Shown in pieces: positions 1-7,778 of a stretch of 64,000 bases of DNA. The stretch covers positions 558,001-622,000 of the forward strand of contig CP060219.1 in NCBI GenBank assembly GCA_023898365.1, read 5' to 3'. The DNA is from Candidatus Woesearchaeota archaeon. Lineage in GTDB: Archaea > Nanobdellota > Nanobdellia > Woesearchaeales > GCA-023898365. Position 1 is the first letter of the stretch. Every line of letters begins with the position of its first letter. The notes under the pieces were generated by a model. It had not been told where the DNA came from, searched no databases, and was given only the letters and a program-made list of their open reading frames with translations. The position numbers and the translations under genes are program-made.

Positions 1-421
1 CGTGGACTGTTGTGTTTTGTTCCCAACTATTGATGAATTCAAGAAACATGGAACGTACTCCTTGAGTTCCTTCAAAGTATTTGAAATAGTCATTATTTGA
101 TTTTTTTAATTGGAGTTTGTGTAATTCTCTTATGAAGTTGTCAAGGTCTTGTTTTTCTTCCTGAAGCTTTTCTTCTTTCTCTTTAAACTTTGATAGTAAT
201 ATTTCGGGGTTTGCAGGGTAGAATATTTTGGTGTTATTGACTAGTTTATAGCTGATAAGGCCTTTGTTTAGTAGTTTGTCTAGCAGATCATAGATATGTG
301 ATGAATGTAGGTTGAGCTGTTTGCAGATCTCTCTTGCCTTTGCTTGTTGAACTTCTAGCAAAAACAAGTAGATCCTTGCTTCAGTTAAGGTCAGGCCCGC
401 AGATTGTAATTTTTCTATCAT
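1..421 (-). CDS. TrmB-family transcriptional regulator (C-terminus cut by window edge)
   Basis: The reading frame is open from the ATG at 421 down to base 1, about 140 codons, so the C-terminus lies outside the window. Residues 1-70 form a winged helix: 'GLTLTEARIYLFLLE' is followed by a recognition helix around 'HSSHIYDLLDKLLNKGLI'. A charged coiled-coil helix follows at about residues 78-105, and then the start of an effector-type domain ('YFKYFEGTQGVRSMF'). This is the layout of TrmB regulators, which in archaea often control sugar or energy metabolism. The gene is divergent from the 144-residue gene to its right. An 18-bp dyad overlaps its start codon, which fits autoregulation. The family call is firm; the ligand cannot be told from sequence. 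Confidence 0.8.
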   Translation of the reverse strand, partial: MIEKLQSAGLTLTEARIYLFLLEVQQAKAREICKQLNLHSSHIYDLLDKLLNKGLISYKLVNNTKIFYPANPEILLSKFKEKEEKLQEEKQDLDNFIRELHKLQLKKSNNDYFKYFEGTQGVRSMFLEFINSWEQNTTVH

Positions 422-436
422 ACTACAACAAGTATG
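419..436. promoter_or_regulatory. Inverted repeat over the TrmB-like start codon (possible operator)
   Basis: The sequence CATACT-acaaca-AGTATG has perfect 6-bp arms and a 6-bp centre. The left arm contains the start codon of the TrmB-like gene on the minus strand. AT-rich TATA-like sequence (aaatatttaaata, about 443-455) follows and could serve either divergent gene. A dyad here could be the regulator's own binding site. This is inference from position only. Confidence 0.4.
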
Positions 437-523
437 TGGTAGCAAATATTTAAATAGTTAAGTTACTACATATTAGTTATAACAAATGAGTTATTGTGAA
501 AATAAAAAAGAGGTATAAAAAAA

Positions 524-958
524 ATGTCAAAACAATCTATTGACGAAATTAAACGTATGGCTGAGCTCGAGGAATTTTCGTTTTATATGGATTATGCCGG
601 GAGAGCATTTGATGCTGCCAAGACTCTAATTCAAGAAGGTGATTTAGAGGGTCTTGAACGCTATTGTGAAGATGTGGCAAAAGAAATGGAGCGTTTACCT
701 GAAAGTTGTAATTTACTAAAGTATGAATATTCCGCTCTATTTTGGATATTGGCTGGTAAAGAAGATGAGGCAAAACGGGTGTTAGAACCTTGTTTTGAAT
801 ATCGTTCTCCTCACACAATGTATCCTCACAGAGTTTCAATTGAACATAAGATGTGGAACATGTATGCAGACTTGGCCAAAAGGGGATTTCTAGAACCTCA
901 TGTGCCTTCCAGCTTTGTAGAACTCTATAAAAAGATAAATGAAACCCGTCAGAGTTGA
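524..958 (+). CDS. Helical hypothetical protein divergent from TrmB-like regulator
   Basis: This 144-residue protein has no signal peptide or membrane segment. It is mostly charged helix, with segments such as 'AGRAFDAAKTLIQEGDLEGL' and 'YSALFWILAGKEDEAKRVLE' that resemble the paired helices of a TPR-type repeat, though no clean repeat consensus is present. A GAGGT Shine-Dalgarno-like sequence lies about 8 bases before the ATG. It is divergent from the TrmB-like regulator and shares the upstream AT-rich region, so it may be a target of that regulator. No family is recognised and the function is unknown. Confidence 0.7.
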   Translation: MSKQSIDEIKRMAELEEFSFYMDYAGRAFDAAKTLIQEGDLEGLERYCEDVAKEMERLPESCNLLKYEYSALFWILAGKEDEAKRVLEPCFEYRSPHTMYPHRVSIEHKMWNMYADLAKRGFLEPHVPSSFVELYKKINETRQS

Positions 959-1030
959 ATTTGATCCCTCTCTGTCTTGCAAGTAATAACTTGAAATTTC
1001 GAGATTTGTCTTTTTCGAGTAATTTACTGA

Positions 1031-1228
1031 AGACTATTCTTTTTTTATTTTCAATCTCCTTTGCTTGGTTTTATAGAAATAGTTGTCTTGTGGGATGCAA
1101 TACTTCTTACTATTATCTTATTTTATCAAGTATCTTTGGTGGCTGCCATATTGTTGATTCCGTACGTGTTGTGGGTGTCATTTGCAGCCATAGCGAATCT
1201 AGCAACATATTTGCTTAATGCTAACTAG
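1031..1228 (+). pseudogene. Decayed C-terminal remnant of a TspO/MBR-family membrane protein
   Basis: Read from 1031 to the TAG at 1226-1228, the frame gives 'FQSPLLGFIEIVVLWDAILL', then 'TIILFYQVSLVAAILLIPY' and 'VLWVSFAAIANLATYLLN'. This matches the last two helices of TspO, including the Pro between helices and the 'PYxxWVSFAAxxN' end. A TGA at 1028-1030 closes the frame upstream, and no start codon, no first three helices and no ribosome site are seen. A run of seven T at 1040-1046 is a likely frameshift point: the other frame just upstream reads 'SNLLKTILF', resembling the helix before it. About 90 N-terminal residues are missing. The overlapping frame opened by a TTG at 955 is therefore probably not a gene. 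Confidence 0.6.
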
Positions 1229-1296
1229 GAAGGAAAAAATCTCCGTATATTATGTCATGATAAAAGATAATTCAGCTGTTGTCTTGATTCCCGTTC

Positions 1297-2211
1297 TTAT
1301 GCTTTTCCTGCACTGCCGTAAAGAATCATTTTTTTCATGATGAGTTTTTCTAATTCTTCACGTGCAGGCCCTAAGTAATCTCTTGGATCAAAACGCTCAG
1401 GATGTTTTTTGAATTCTTCTCTGATTGTTGCAGTAAAGAGAATGCGCAGATCAGTATCAGTATTTATTTTGTTAATGCCGAGTTTTACAGCTTTGCGGAT
1501 CATGGCATCAGGAACGCCAATCGCTTTTTTCATTTTTCCACCGTACTCGTTGAGTTCTGCAAGCATTGATGGATACACGCTTGATGCGCCATGAAGCACG
1601 ATTGGTTTTTTTGTTCTTTCTTTAATTTCTTTTAGTATGTGAAATTGAAGTTGCGGCGTGCTCACAAATTTGTTTGGTCCGTGACTTGTGCCGATGGCAA
1701 TGGCAAGCGAATCAACTCCTGTTTCCTTAAAGAATGTCACAGCATCATCTGGGTTGGTGTAGAGAATTTTTTCTCCACGTATGCCATCTTCAACACCGCC
1801 GATGGTGCCAAGCTCTCCTTCAACACTAATACCTTTGGCGTGTGCCCAAGAAACCACTTTTTTTGTTGTTTTGATATTCTCTTTGTATGAGAGATTTGAT
1901 CCGTCGAACATGATGGAGGTATATCCTACTTTGATGCATGTTTTGATAATAGTCATATCTCTTCCATGATCAAGGTGAAGGGCGATAGGCACTTTTGCTC
2001 TTCTTGCTAAGAGTTCAACCATTTCTCGCAAGAGTTCTGCTCCTGCATACTTGATAGCGCCCTGGGATGTTTGAATGATAAGAGGCGATTTTGCTTTTTC
2101 TGCTGCGCGAACTGCTGCTTGTATAACTTCCATGTCGTTGACGTTAACTGCTGGAACTGAGTAGTTTCCTTTGTTTGCTTTATCTAGTATTTTTTTTCCT
2201 GTAACAAGCAT
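1297..2211 (-). CDS. fba: Class II fructose-bisphosphate aldolase
   Basis: This 304-residue cytosolic enzyme cleaves fructose 1,6-bisphosphate to glyceraldehyde 3-phosphate and dihydroxyacetone phosphate, or runs the reverse reaction. Visible class II marks are the zinc-binding 'HLDHG' at about residue 79, 'EGELGTIGG' at about 132, 'IGTSHG' with a metal histidine at about 174, and 'LHGASS' followed by 'KINTDTD' for phosphate and substrate binding. Many archaea use a class I enzyme, so a class II aldolase hints at a bacterial-like glycolytic set. It starts 4 bp after the PfkB-family kinase gene, and the two almost certainly share one mRNA. A tagatose-bisphosphate preference cannot be excluded. 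Confidence 0.9.
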   Translation of the reverse strand: MLVTGKKILDKANKGNYSVPAVNVNDMEVIQAAVRAAEKAKSPLIIQTSQGAIKYAGAELLREMVELLARRAKVPIALHLDHGRDMTIIKTCIKVGYTSIMFDGSNLSYKENIKTTKKVVSWAHAKGISVEGELGTIGGVEDGIRGEKILYTNPDDAVTFFKETGVDSLAIAIGTSHGPNKFVSTPQLQFHILKEIKERTKKPIVLHGASSVYPSMLAELNEYGGKMKKAIGVPDAMIRKAVKLGINKINTDTDLRILFTATIREEFKKHPERFDPRDYLGPAREELEKLIMKKMILYGSAGKA

Positions 2212-2215
2212 TTTT

Positions 2216-3145
2216 TTACCTCGTGACCACGTTGTAATGTTTAAGCCTCTGTTTTATTTGTGTTTTTGAAAGAAGAATGTTCGATGCACCGTAATGCGTG
2301 ATAACGCTTTCTGCGTTTGCCATACCCATTTTCAGAGCAGTTTCAATAGGAAGTTCTTGAATGATGCCTCCAACAAATGCTGAACTAAACGAGTCTCCTG
2401 CTCCCGTTGTTTCAACAATTGGAATGTTTTTTCTTGGCACAATAGTGTAGGTCTTGTTTTTTGTGTACACAATTGCTCCCTTTGCGCCATCAGTAACAAC
2501 GACAAGTTCTGGTCCGACTTCAAGTAAGTGTTCGCTTTCGAGTTTATTTGTTGCAAAACACACGCTTTGCGCTTCTTCTTTATTGACGAGGAGAATGTTT
2601 GTTTTTTTGAGTAGTTCCTTGATGCCTCTTGGTTCTTTTTCGATAAGGGTGACGCGAGGATTAAATGCAAGTTTTCCTGGGTGTTTCAGTACTGCTTGTT
2701 TTGTTGCATGAAAACTTTTTCCTTGCATGCTTGAAAGGTAGATCCATTTCGCTGCTGGCAGTTTCACATCGCTTGGAGAAAGATTGTTTGCTTCTCCTTT
2801 GTAACTGAGTATTGTTCTATCTTGTCCTTTTGCATCGAGAATGATGGACATGGATGTTTGCGTTGCGAGTTTGCCAACAAAAGTGATGTTTTCCTCTTTG
2901 ATTTTTTGTTTAATGGTTTTTCCTGCGTCATCTTTTCCGATGACACTAAAGAGTGCTGTTTTCAATCCTAATCTTGAGAGTGAGGTGGCGACATTCATAC
3001 CGGTGCCTCCAACAAAGAGGTCGACGTCACTTACGTCAACTTTGCCGCCAGTAATAAAACAGATCTCATGATGATAAATTTCGGTAGGAATGGTTTTTAG
3101 AAAATAGTCAATAACTGCGCTTCCAACACTCACCACATCGTACAT
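2216..3145 (-). CDS. PfkB-family sugar kinase (probable phosphofructokinase)
   Basis: This 309-residue kinase of the ribokinase/PfkB fold opens with 'DVVSVGSAVIDYF'. It has the substrate motif 'VGGTGMNVATSLSRLG' at about residues 63-80 and the C-terminal PfkB signature 'ETTGAGDSFSSAFVGG' at about 243-258, which holds the anion hole and the catalytic Asp. It lies directly upstream of class II aldolase with a 4-bp gap, so the likely product is fructose 1,6-bisphosphate. Ribokinase, tagatose 6-phosphate kinase and 1-phosphofructokinase share this fold, so the exact substrate is inferred from context only. Confidence 0.8.
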   Translation of the reverse strand: MYDVVSVGSAVIDYFLKTIPTEIYHHEICFITGGKVDVSDVDLFVGGTGMNVATSLSRLGLKTALFSVIGKDDAGKTIKQKIKEENITFVGKLATQTSMSIILDAKGQDRTILSYKGEANNLSPSDVKLPAAKWIYLSSMQGKSFHATKQAVLKHPGKLAFNPRVTLIEKEPRGIKELLKKTNILLVNKEEAQSVCFATNKLESEHLLEVGPELVVVTDGAKGAIVYTKNKTYTIVPRKNIPIVETTGAGDSFSSAFVGGIIQELPIETALKMGMANAESVITHYGASNILLSKTQIKQRLKHYNVVTR

Positions 3146-3213
3146 ACGATTTTACTCGTTTATTTTGTTTAAAAAGTTTGTTACAAGAAAAAAGAAAAAA
3201 AATTAAGAAAAAT

Positions 3214-3576
3214 TTACTCGTCTTTTGCTAGTTCGAAAACACTCTTCAACGCGACGATGATGGTCGATGGAACGAACATAATCATGAGCGCTTCTAAGAT
3301 GTTGCCAAACCAAGGCAAGCTTGCTTCAACGACACTTACGGACATCGATGCAATGATGATGAGTGACACATTTGCAAACAAGTATCGTTGGACTTCTTGT
3401 TCGGTAACGTTAAAGAGACCTACAAGAATACCTAGGACAACAAGTAGCGTTGCCATTCCTGGTTGCATGGTGCTTCCTTCACGAACAAGTCCTAATATGA
3501 TTGCAAGTAAGACTCCGATAAGAAATGACCAGCTACCAAGCATTGTCATCGTGTTCATTTTCTTCTTTTTTACCAC
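3214..3576 (-). CDS. Small integral membrane protein, three to four helices
   Basis: The protein is about 120 residues from the GTG at 3576, with hydrophobic helices around 'LGSWSFLIGVLLAIILGLV', 'MATLLVVLGILVGLFNV', 'YLFANVSLIIIASMSV' and 'ALMIMFVPSTIIVALKSVF'. A longer frame begins at 3645, but a TATA-like ATATATAAAT lies inside that extension and an AAGGGGTG ribosome site sits just before the GTG, so I prefer the shorter form. The start is basic (VVKKKKM) and the C-terminus is acidic. No family is recognised with confidence. The layout is of a kind often seen as a conserved hypothetical membrane protein in DPANN archaea. Confidence 0.7.
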   Translation of the reverse strand: MVKKKKMNTMTMLGSWSFLIGVLLAIILGLVREGSTMQPGMATLLVVLGILVGLFNVTEQEVQRYLFANVSLIIIASMSVSVVEASLPWFGNILEALMIMFVPSTIIVALKSVFELAKDE

Positions 3577-3753
3577 TTCTACACCCCTTAAAGTAATGTA
3601 TATTGCTTCCTGTGACTTCGATTTATATATTTTTTTCTTTCTCATAAATTATATAAATCTTCGTTCTTGCTTCAGTTCTGCCTCTTTTTACAGAGTTCGC
3701 AAAGAAGGAAAACTTTATAAATAGTAAAAATTAACTACTTTAAGGTAAGAAAA

Positions 3754-3927
3754 ATGGTATTTGATGACCAAGATTTTGACGACAAGGAAATGCGACCGCT
3801 CGCTGAATTGAAGCGAACGGGACAGAGCAAGAAGCTCAAACAGGCAATTCTCAACCAGAGAGATATCTCTGCAGACGATCTTGACGACTATTTTCTTACA
3901 GAAGACGATGAGTACGAAGATAACTAA
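3754..3927 (+). CDS. Small acidic protein, 57 residues
   Basis: The ATG at 3754 opens a 57-codon frame beginning MVFDDQDFDDKEMRPLAELK and ending in a strongly acidic tail (FLTEDDEYEDN). The middle is basic and helical ('KRTGQSKKLKQAILNQR'). A good TATA box (ctttataaata, about 3713-3723) lies 30-40 bp upstream and a TAAGGTAAG ribosome-site-like stretch precedes the ATG, so expression is credible despite the size. It has no cysteines and no membrane segment. The split into acidic, basic and acidic blocks suggests a small binding or adaptor protein. No function is claimed. Confidence 0.65.
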   Translation: MVFDDQDFDDKEMRPLAELKRTGQSKKLKQAILNQRDISADDLDDYFLTEDDEYEDN

Positions 3928-4022
3928 GTCGCAACGATCGCATACTTGAGTGCGCCGACTTAGGTGTAGGAGTGTTCATCGAATAAAACAATTTTTATAT
4001 TGTTCTCCGTTTCTACATTGGT

Positions 4023-4646
4023 ATGTCAAACGACGCCTACAAACAAAAACAACTTCTTTCTCTTCCTGAAGATGTTTCCTCTTGGCAAGAAATTGGCAGA
4101 GGAGCAGAAGCAGTTGTTGTAAGAAAAGGCGACTTGGTCTGTAAGACGCGCATCCCAAAAACGTACCGCGCAAAGGAACTTGACAACGCTCTTCGCACAA
4201 AACGCACCCGAAAAGAAGCAAAGATCTTGTTTGAACTTACTGTGCCTTCTCCAGAGTTAGTGGCGTTCACAGAAGACGCTATACTCATGACATATGTTTC
4301 AGGAAAAAAACTTAGTGACGTCTTTTCTGCAAAGCACATTCCGATCGTCGCCAAACTCATCTTTGATCTTCATCAACGAGATGTTGTTCACGGTGATCTT
4401 ACCACGGCAAACATGATTGAACAACCTACTGATGCCATTGCTTTGATTGATTTCGGTCTCGCACAGCATAATGCTCGCATCGAAGACAAAGCAGTTGACA
4501 TTCATCTCTTCTTTCAATCAGTAAAAAGCAATCATCATTCTTTGTATGCTGTGCTTCGAGAACAATTTTTCACTTTCTATGTTGACTCTGCCGTTCAAGA
4601 ACGTTTACGTGTTGTAGAAAGCAGAGGAAGGAACAAAGGAAAATAA
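4023..4646 (+). CDS. bud32: Bud32 (PRPK) kinase/ATPase of the KEOPS complex
   Basis: This 207-residue minimal protein kinase-like ATPase supports t6A37 modification of tRNA together with Kae1. The glycine loop is reduced to 'GRGAEAVV' (residues 25-32). The family lysine lies in 'CKTRIPKTYR' (about 41), the catalytic loop is 'VVHGDLTTANM' (Asp at about 125) and the metal motif is 'IDFGL' (Asp at about 143). The basic C-terminal tail 'VESRGRNKGK' is typical of Bud32. It is a stand-alone gene here; in many archaea it is fused to kae1. A TATA-like tttttatat about 25 bp upstream fits a nearly leaderless mRNA. An MtaB-type enzyme in this window (8342-9616) acts on the same nucleotide. Confidence 0.9.
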   Translation: MSNDAYKQKQLLSLPEDVSSWQEIGRGAEAVVVRKGDLVCKTRIPKTYRAKELDNALRTKRTRKEAKILFELTVPSPELVAFTEDAILMTYVSGKKLSDVFSAKHIPIVAKLIFDLHQRDVVHGDLTTANMIEQPTDAIALIDFGLAQHNARIEDKAVDIHLFFQSVKSNHHSLYAVLREQFFTFYVDSAVQERLRVVESRGRNKGK

Positions 4647-4649
4647 CTA

Positions 4650-4895
4650 TTACTTGAGAATGGCTTCTAAGGCGTTGTATGCGATGATTGCAGCAGCGTA
4701 AACACTTGCAATTTGATATGCAAGATAGCCAAACTCGATTGCGTTGTCTCGTAAGGTAATCGGGTGCCCGCTGTCAGGTCGCTCTGCAATTCTTGCTTTC
4801 TTGAATACGTTTCCTATGGCTACAGGAATCCACTCCTTACCTCTAGGAGTTTCATAAGCTGATGCTTGTTCATTTGCAATAATTTGTTCTACCAT
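4650..4895 (-). CDS. Small hypothetical protein with a C-terminal membrane helix
   Basis: This 81-residue protein has a soluble N-terminal half containing 'RGKEWIPVAIGNVFKKARI' and a C-terminal hydrophobic stretch 'FGYLAYQIASVYAAAIIAYN'. A TATA-like gatttaaacac (minus strand, about 4917-4926) sits about 26 bp before the ATG, as expected for a leaderless transcript. Its stop lies 3 bp from the stop of bud32, and the genes are convergent. No family is recognised. Confidence 0.55.
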   Translation of the reverse strand: MVEQIIANEQASAYETPRGKEWIPVAIGNVFKKARIAERPDSGHPITLRDNAIEFGYLAYQIASVYAAAIIAYNALEAILK

Positions 4896-5013
4896 GGTTG
4901 CGTTTGTGAGTCTTCGTGTTTAAATCATTTTTCTTTTCTTCTAAAGGGGATTTAAATTTGGAAGAACTTGTTCTAAAAGACAGGTAGTGAATAATCTTCT
5001 TGATTCCCACAAC

Positions 5014-5022
5014 CTTTTAAAA
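5014..5022 (+). promoter_or_regulatory. TATA box of tRNA-Val
   Basis: CTTTTAAAA lies about 30 bp before the mature tRNA 5' end, the usual spacing for an archaeal TATA box plus a short 5' leader. Confidence 0.5.
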
Positions 5023-5048
5023 CAGAATGTGGTTTATTGCAATGATTC

Positions 5049-5120
5049 GGGCCTGTGGTTTAGTGGTATAACGTTGCTTTCACAGAGCAAAGGTCACCGG
5101 TTCAAATCCGGTCAGGCCCA
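5049..5120 (+). tRNA. tRNA-Val (anticodon CAC)
   Basis: A full cloverleaf can be drawn. The acceptor stem GGGCCTG pairs with CAGGCCC. The anticodon stem TTGCT pairs with AGCAA around the loop TTCACAG, giving anticodon CAC, which reads GUG. The T arm is ACCGG-TTCAAAT-CCGGT, and the discriminator is A. The 3' CCA is not encoded and there is no intron. A T-rich stretch right after the gene (tttgatttctttttac) should stop transcription. Confidence 0.95.
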
Positions 5121-5246
5121 TTTGATTTCTTTTTACAGATTTAACCTGGATGGTTCTGAATGCTCATGAGGGTATTGGTTGGGTCCGATGTATTCTTCTT
5201 AAATCATCCACAATTATTATATAGTGGATACTAGTTCCAAGTACTT

Positions 5247-7106
5247 ATGAATAAGAGATTTGTTGTTTTCGTTATTTTATCACTTTTCCTTCTTTCTTCT
5301 TCTTTAGCTCTTTTTCCACAGGATTCTATTACGTTGTTAACGGTAGCTCCTGATTCTGATTCGGGGGGGACTGCTACGCTTTCTTTGACGGTTCGTCCGG
5401 GTAATGGTGCAGTTTTCTTTGATTCAACGCCATTAACAGAGATTGATACGCAGATCGCAACGAGGTTTGCGCAGCAGTTTGCTTGTAGTTATTATGATTA
5501 TGATTGTTCGAAATTAGATTTCTTCTACGTCATTAATGCTGATTCGAGTATTGTTGGCGGTCCAAGTGCTGGTGCTGCTACTGCTTTGTTGACGTTGGCG
5601 GTGCTTGCGGATCTTCCTCTTAAAGAGACTGCGGTGATTACTGGCACGATGACAAGTGGGGGTATTATTGGTCCTGTTGCGGGCATTAAAGAGAAGGTTC
5701 GCGCTGCTAAGGCCGCTGGTTTTTCTGAGGTGGTCATTCCTGGTCTTGCTAATATTTCTTCTTCTCTTGAATTCACTGATGATGGTTATGTGTTTGTGAA
5801 TATGAGTGATGTGTTTCCTTCTTCGTTTCGTAATGAGTCAGAACATGTTTCTTCTGAGAGTTCTTCGTCGCTTCCTTCGATTTCACTTGTTCCTTCATCA
5901 TTTATGGTTGAGGGAATGCTTGTTCATCGTATGTTAACCTTTGATGAAGTTGCAGAATTTTTTCTTTCAACGTCTTTTGTTTCTCCTATTGAATCATATG
6001 AGCTTCCTGAACGCTATGTTTCTTTGATGAAGAATATTTCTCAAGGAATGTGTTCTCGTGTTGATCAAATTGTTGCTCAGGTTGGCGAGGAAGTGTTTTC
6101 TTCAAGTACTGATCCGATGGTAAATGCGTCGCGTTCTTTTTATTTTGATGCGAAAAATCGTACTGATGATTATTATTCTATTGCTTCTCTTTGTTATTCG
6201 GCAAGTTTGAAGTTGCGTAGTTTTCAACTTCGAAATTTTTCGTATGATGGTCGCAATCGGTTAGCTCGAGAGGTTTCCGCAAGTATTGATGAGCTTGAAG
6301 AGAAGGTGTTGGCGCTTCCCATTACAACACTTTCTGATGTTGAGACGTATAATATTGTTTCTGAACGCATCCTTGAGTCAAGAGAATATGTTGCGTTATT
6401 TGAAGAAACGAACAATTCAGATTTCTTAGCATTGGGCATCGAGCGGTATAATAGTGGGTTGGTGTGGTCAAGGTTTTTTTTGTTTGATAATGGTCCTGCA
6501 GTTGATGCTTCAAAGTTACGTCTTGCGTGTGTTGAGAAGATTGCTGATGCTGATTTGCGTTTGAATTATTTGTACACTATTTCTCGCGGGTTGGTTCCGC
6601 CGGAGTCTTCTCAGTTAACTGCTGCCCGGGAGGAGTACAGTCTTGAACATTATCCGCTCTGCATTTTTCATGCGTCACAAGCAAAGGCCGATGCTGATGC
6701 CCTCTTGTATTCGATTATGCTTTCAGAGTCTGGTTTGCGAGAGTTTTTTGCTATTCGCACCGGCGTTATCGATCATCTCATTGCGGAGCAATCCGCGAAA
6801 GGGTATTTTCCTATCTTAGGGTATTCCTATCATGAGTATGCGCAGGTGCTTGAGACGTCTGACTTTGCTTCCGCGTTTTTGTTTGGTGAGTACGCTCTCG
6901 AATTATCTTTTCTTGAGGAGTATTTTCCTTTTCAGCGATCTCGTGAGCCTCCTCGATTCTTTTCTCTTGATACGCATTCTTTGCGCTATGTTTTTGTTTC
7001 GCTCTTCTTTTTAGGATTCATCGTCTCGCAAGGTCTTGTGTTTTTGTTGTTTAAACGACGTGTAAAGCAATCTTCCCCAAAGGGTCGGTCGAGATCGGAG
7101 AAATAG
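5247..7106 (+). CDS. Extracytoplasmic Lon-like (S16) serine protease, membrane anchored
   Basis: This 619-residue protein has an N-terminal signal or anchor helix (residues 4-22) and a Lon-type protease domain from about 30 to 190. The nucleophile Ser107 lies in 'VGGPSAGAATA' and Lys150 in 'GPVAGIKEKVRAAKAAG', 43 residues apart as in Lon. There is no AAA+ ATPase domain. A long helical region (200-560) follows, then a C-terminal membrane helix 'YVFVSLFFLGFIVSQGLVF' and a basic tail. Known archaeal LonB is membrane bound with its ATPase inside the cell; this one appears to face outward and to work without ATP. It may process or clear envelope proteins. A TATA-like attatatag lies about 30 bp upstream. 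Confidence 0.85.
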   Translation: MNKRFVVFVILSLFLLSSSLALFPQDSITLLTVAPDSDSGGTATLSLTVRPGNGAVFFDSTPLTEIDTQIATRFAQQFACSYYDYDCSKLDFFYVINADSSIVGGPSAGAATALLTLAVLADLPLKETAVITGTMTSGGIIGPVAGIKEKVRAAKAAGFSEVVIPGLANISSSLEFTDDGYVFVNMSDVFPSSFRNESEHVSSESSSSLPSISLVPSSFMVEGMLVHRMLTFDEVAEFFLSTSFVSPIESYELPERYVSLMKNISQGMCSRVDQIVAQVGEEVFSSSTDPMVNASRSFYFDAKNRTDDYYSIASLCYSASLKLRSFQLRNFSYDGRNRLAREVSASIDELEEKVLALPITTLSDVETYNIVSERILESREYVALFEETNNSDFLALGIERYNSGLVWSRFFLFDNGPAVDASKLRLACVEKIADADLRLNYLYTISRGLVPPESSQLTAAREEYSLEHYPLCIFHASQAKADADALLYSIMLSESGLREFFAIRTGVIDHLIAEQSAKGYFPILGYSYHEYAQVLETSDFASAFLFGEYALELSFLEEYFPFQRSREPPRFFSLDTHSLRYVFVSLFFLGFIVSQGLVFLLFKRRVKQSSPKGRSRSEK

Positions 7107-7171
7107 CGCACATACCTTTTTATAGGTGGACGAATTTACTGTTCTTTGTAGAAGTTCATCTTGATTATAAA

Positions 7172-7226
7172 CCCGAGGAATTCCAAAGCATTTCAAGAAG
7201 TTTGGGATGCCTTGAATTTCCCCGGG
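7172..7226. repeat. Imperfect 20-bp inverted repeat (stem-loop) between genes
   Basis: The arms 7172-7191 and 7207-7226 match in 16 of 20 positions around a 15-base centre. TATA-like sequences (ctttttatagg at about 7116; gattataaacc at about 7163) lie upstream on the plus strand, so it could be transcribed as a small RNA or sit in the 5' region of the next gene. It does not look like a simple terminator, because no T-run follows. Confidence 0.45.
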
Positions 7227-7308
7227 AAAAAGAGGTGAGTTTCGAGCTTATCACTCGCAAATAGTATCAAGATATTTATAAAATTTTCGTTAGTGTATTA
7301 TCTATAAA

Positions 7309-7758
7309 ATGGTAACTATCGACGTCCTTTCCCGGAGAATTCGACGAGCTTTTCGCGGTAGATTCAAGAAGGGAGAGATTGTTGCGGTGCTTCGCGCTCC
7401 TGATTGTGAGACGACGCTGACTGTACTCGTGCTTCAGGAATGGTTTAAGGTCACAACCAAACTCACTTCCGCGCTTGGTCCGCAGGTGGTCTATGGCACG
7501 TATGCTGAAAAATATGCAGAACGGGTGCTCCGCTCATTTACTTGCAATGAAGATCTTGACAACAGAGGAATTGCGTTGTTGCAGCAAGTCTCTCGAGAAG
7601 AACTTCTTGCTTTGGCGCGACATTTTCACCTTTCTTGTTCTCCAGATGCGCCAACTCCTTTGCTTGATGCCTTTGTTGGTAGAGATAGAACAGAGCTTGC
7701 GCATGCAGTAGTCAATTTTTCAAAAGTGATCGTGGAAAAGAAGAATAAAAAAAATTAA
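7309..7758 (+). CDS. Hypothetical protein, 149 residues
   Basis: The protein is soluble with no membrane segment. The first half is basic ('RRIRRAFRGRFKKGEIV') and runs into beta-prone sequence; the second half is helical ('REELLALARHFHLSC', 'ELAHAVVNFSKVIVEKKNKKN'). A TATA-like tatttataaaa lies about 35 bp upstream of the ATG, so the gene has its own promoter. The C-terminal lysine-rich tail resembles other cytosolic proteins here. I do not recognise the family. Convergent with the lysine-repeat gene, ending 20 bp from it. Confidence 0.6.
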   Translation: MVTIDVLSRRIRRAFRGRFKKGEIVAVLRAPDCETTLTVLVLQEWFKVTTKLTSALGPQVVYGTYAEKYAERVLRSFTCNEDLDNRGIALLQQVSREELLALARHFHLSCSPDAPTPLLDAFVGRDRTELAHAVVNFSKVIVEKKNKKN

Positions 7759-7778
7759 AAAAAATTCTTGTTAGCAGT

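Noticed and set aside
955..1218. 87-residue frame with hydrophobic sequence starting at a TTG
   Set aside because: The start codon overlaps the stop of the previous gene without a ribosome site, and the TspO-like protein is read in another frame across the same bases. It is most likely non-coding.
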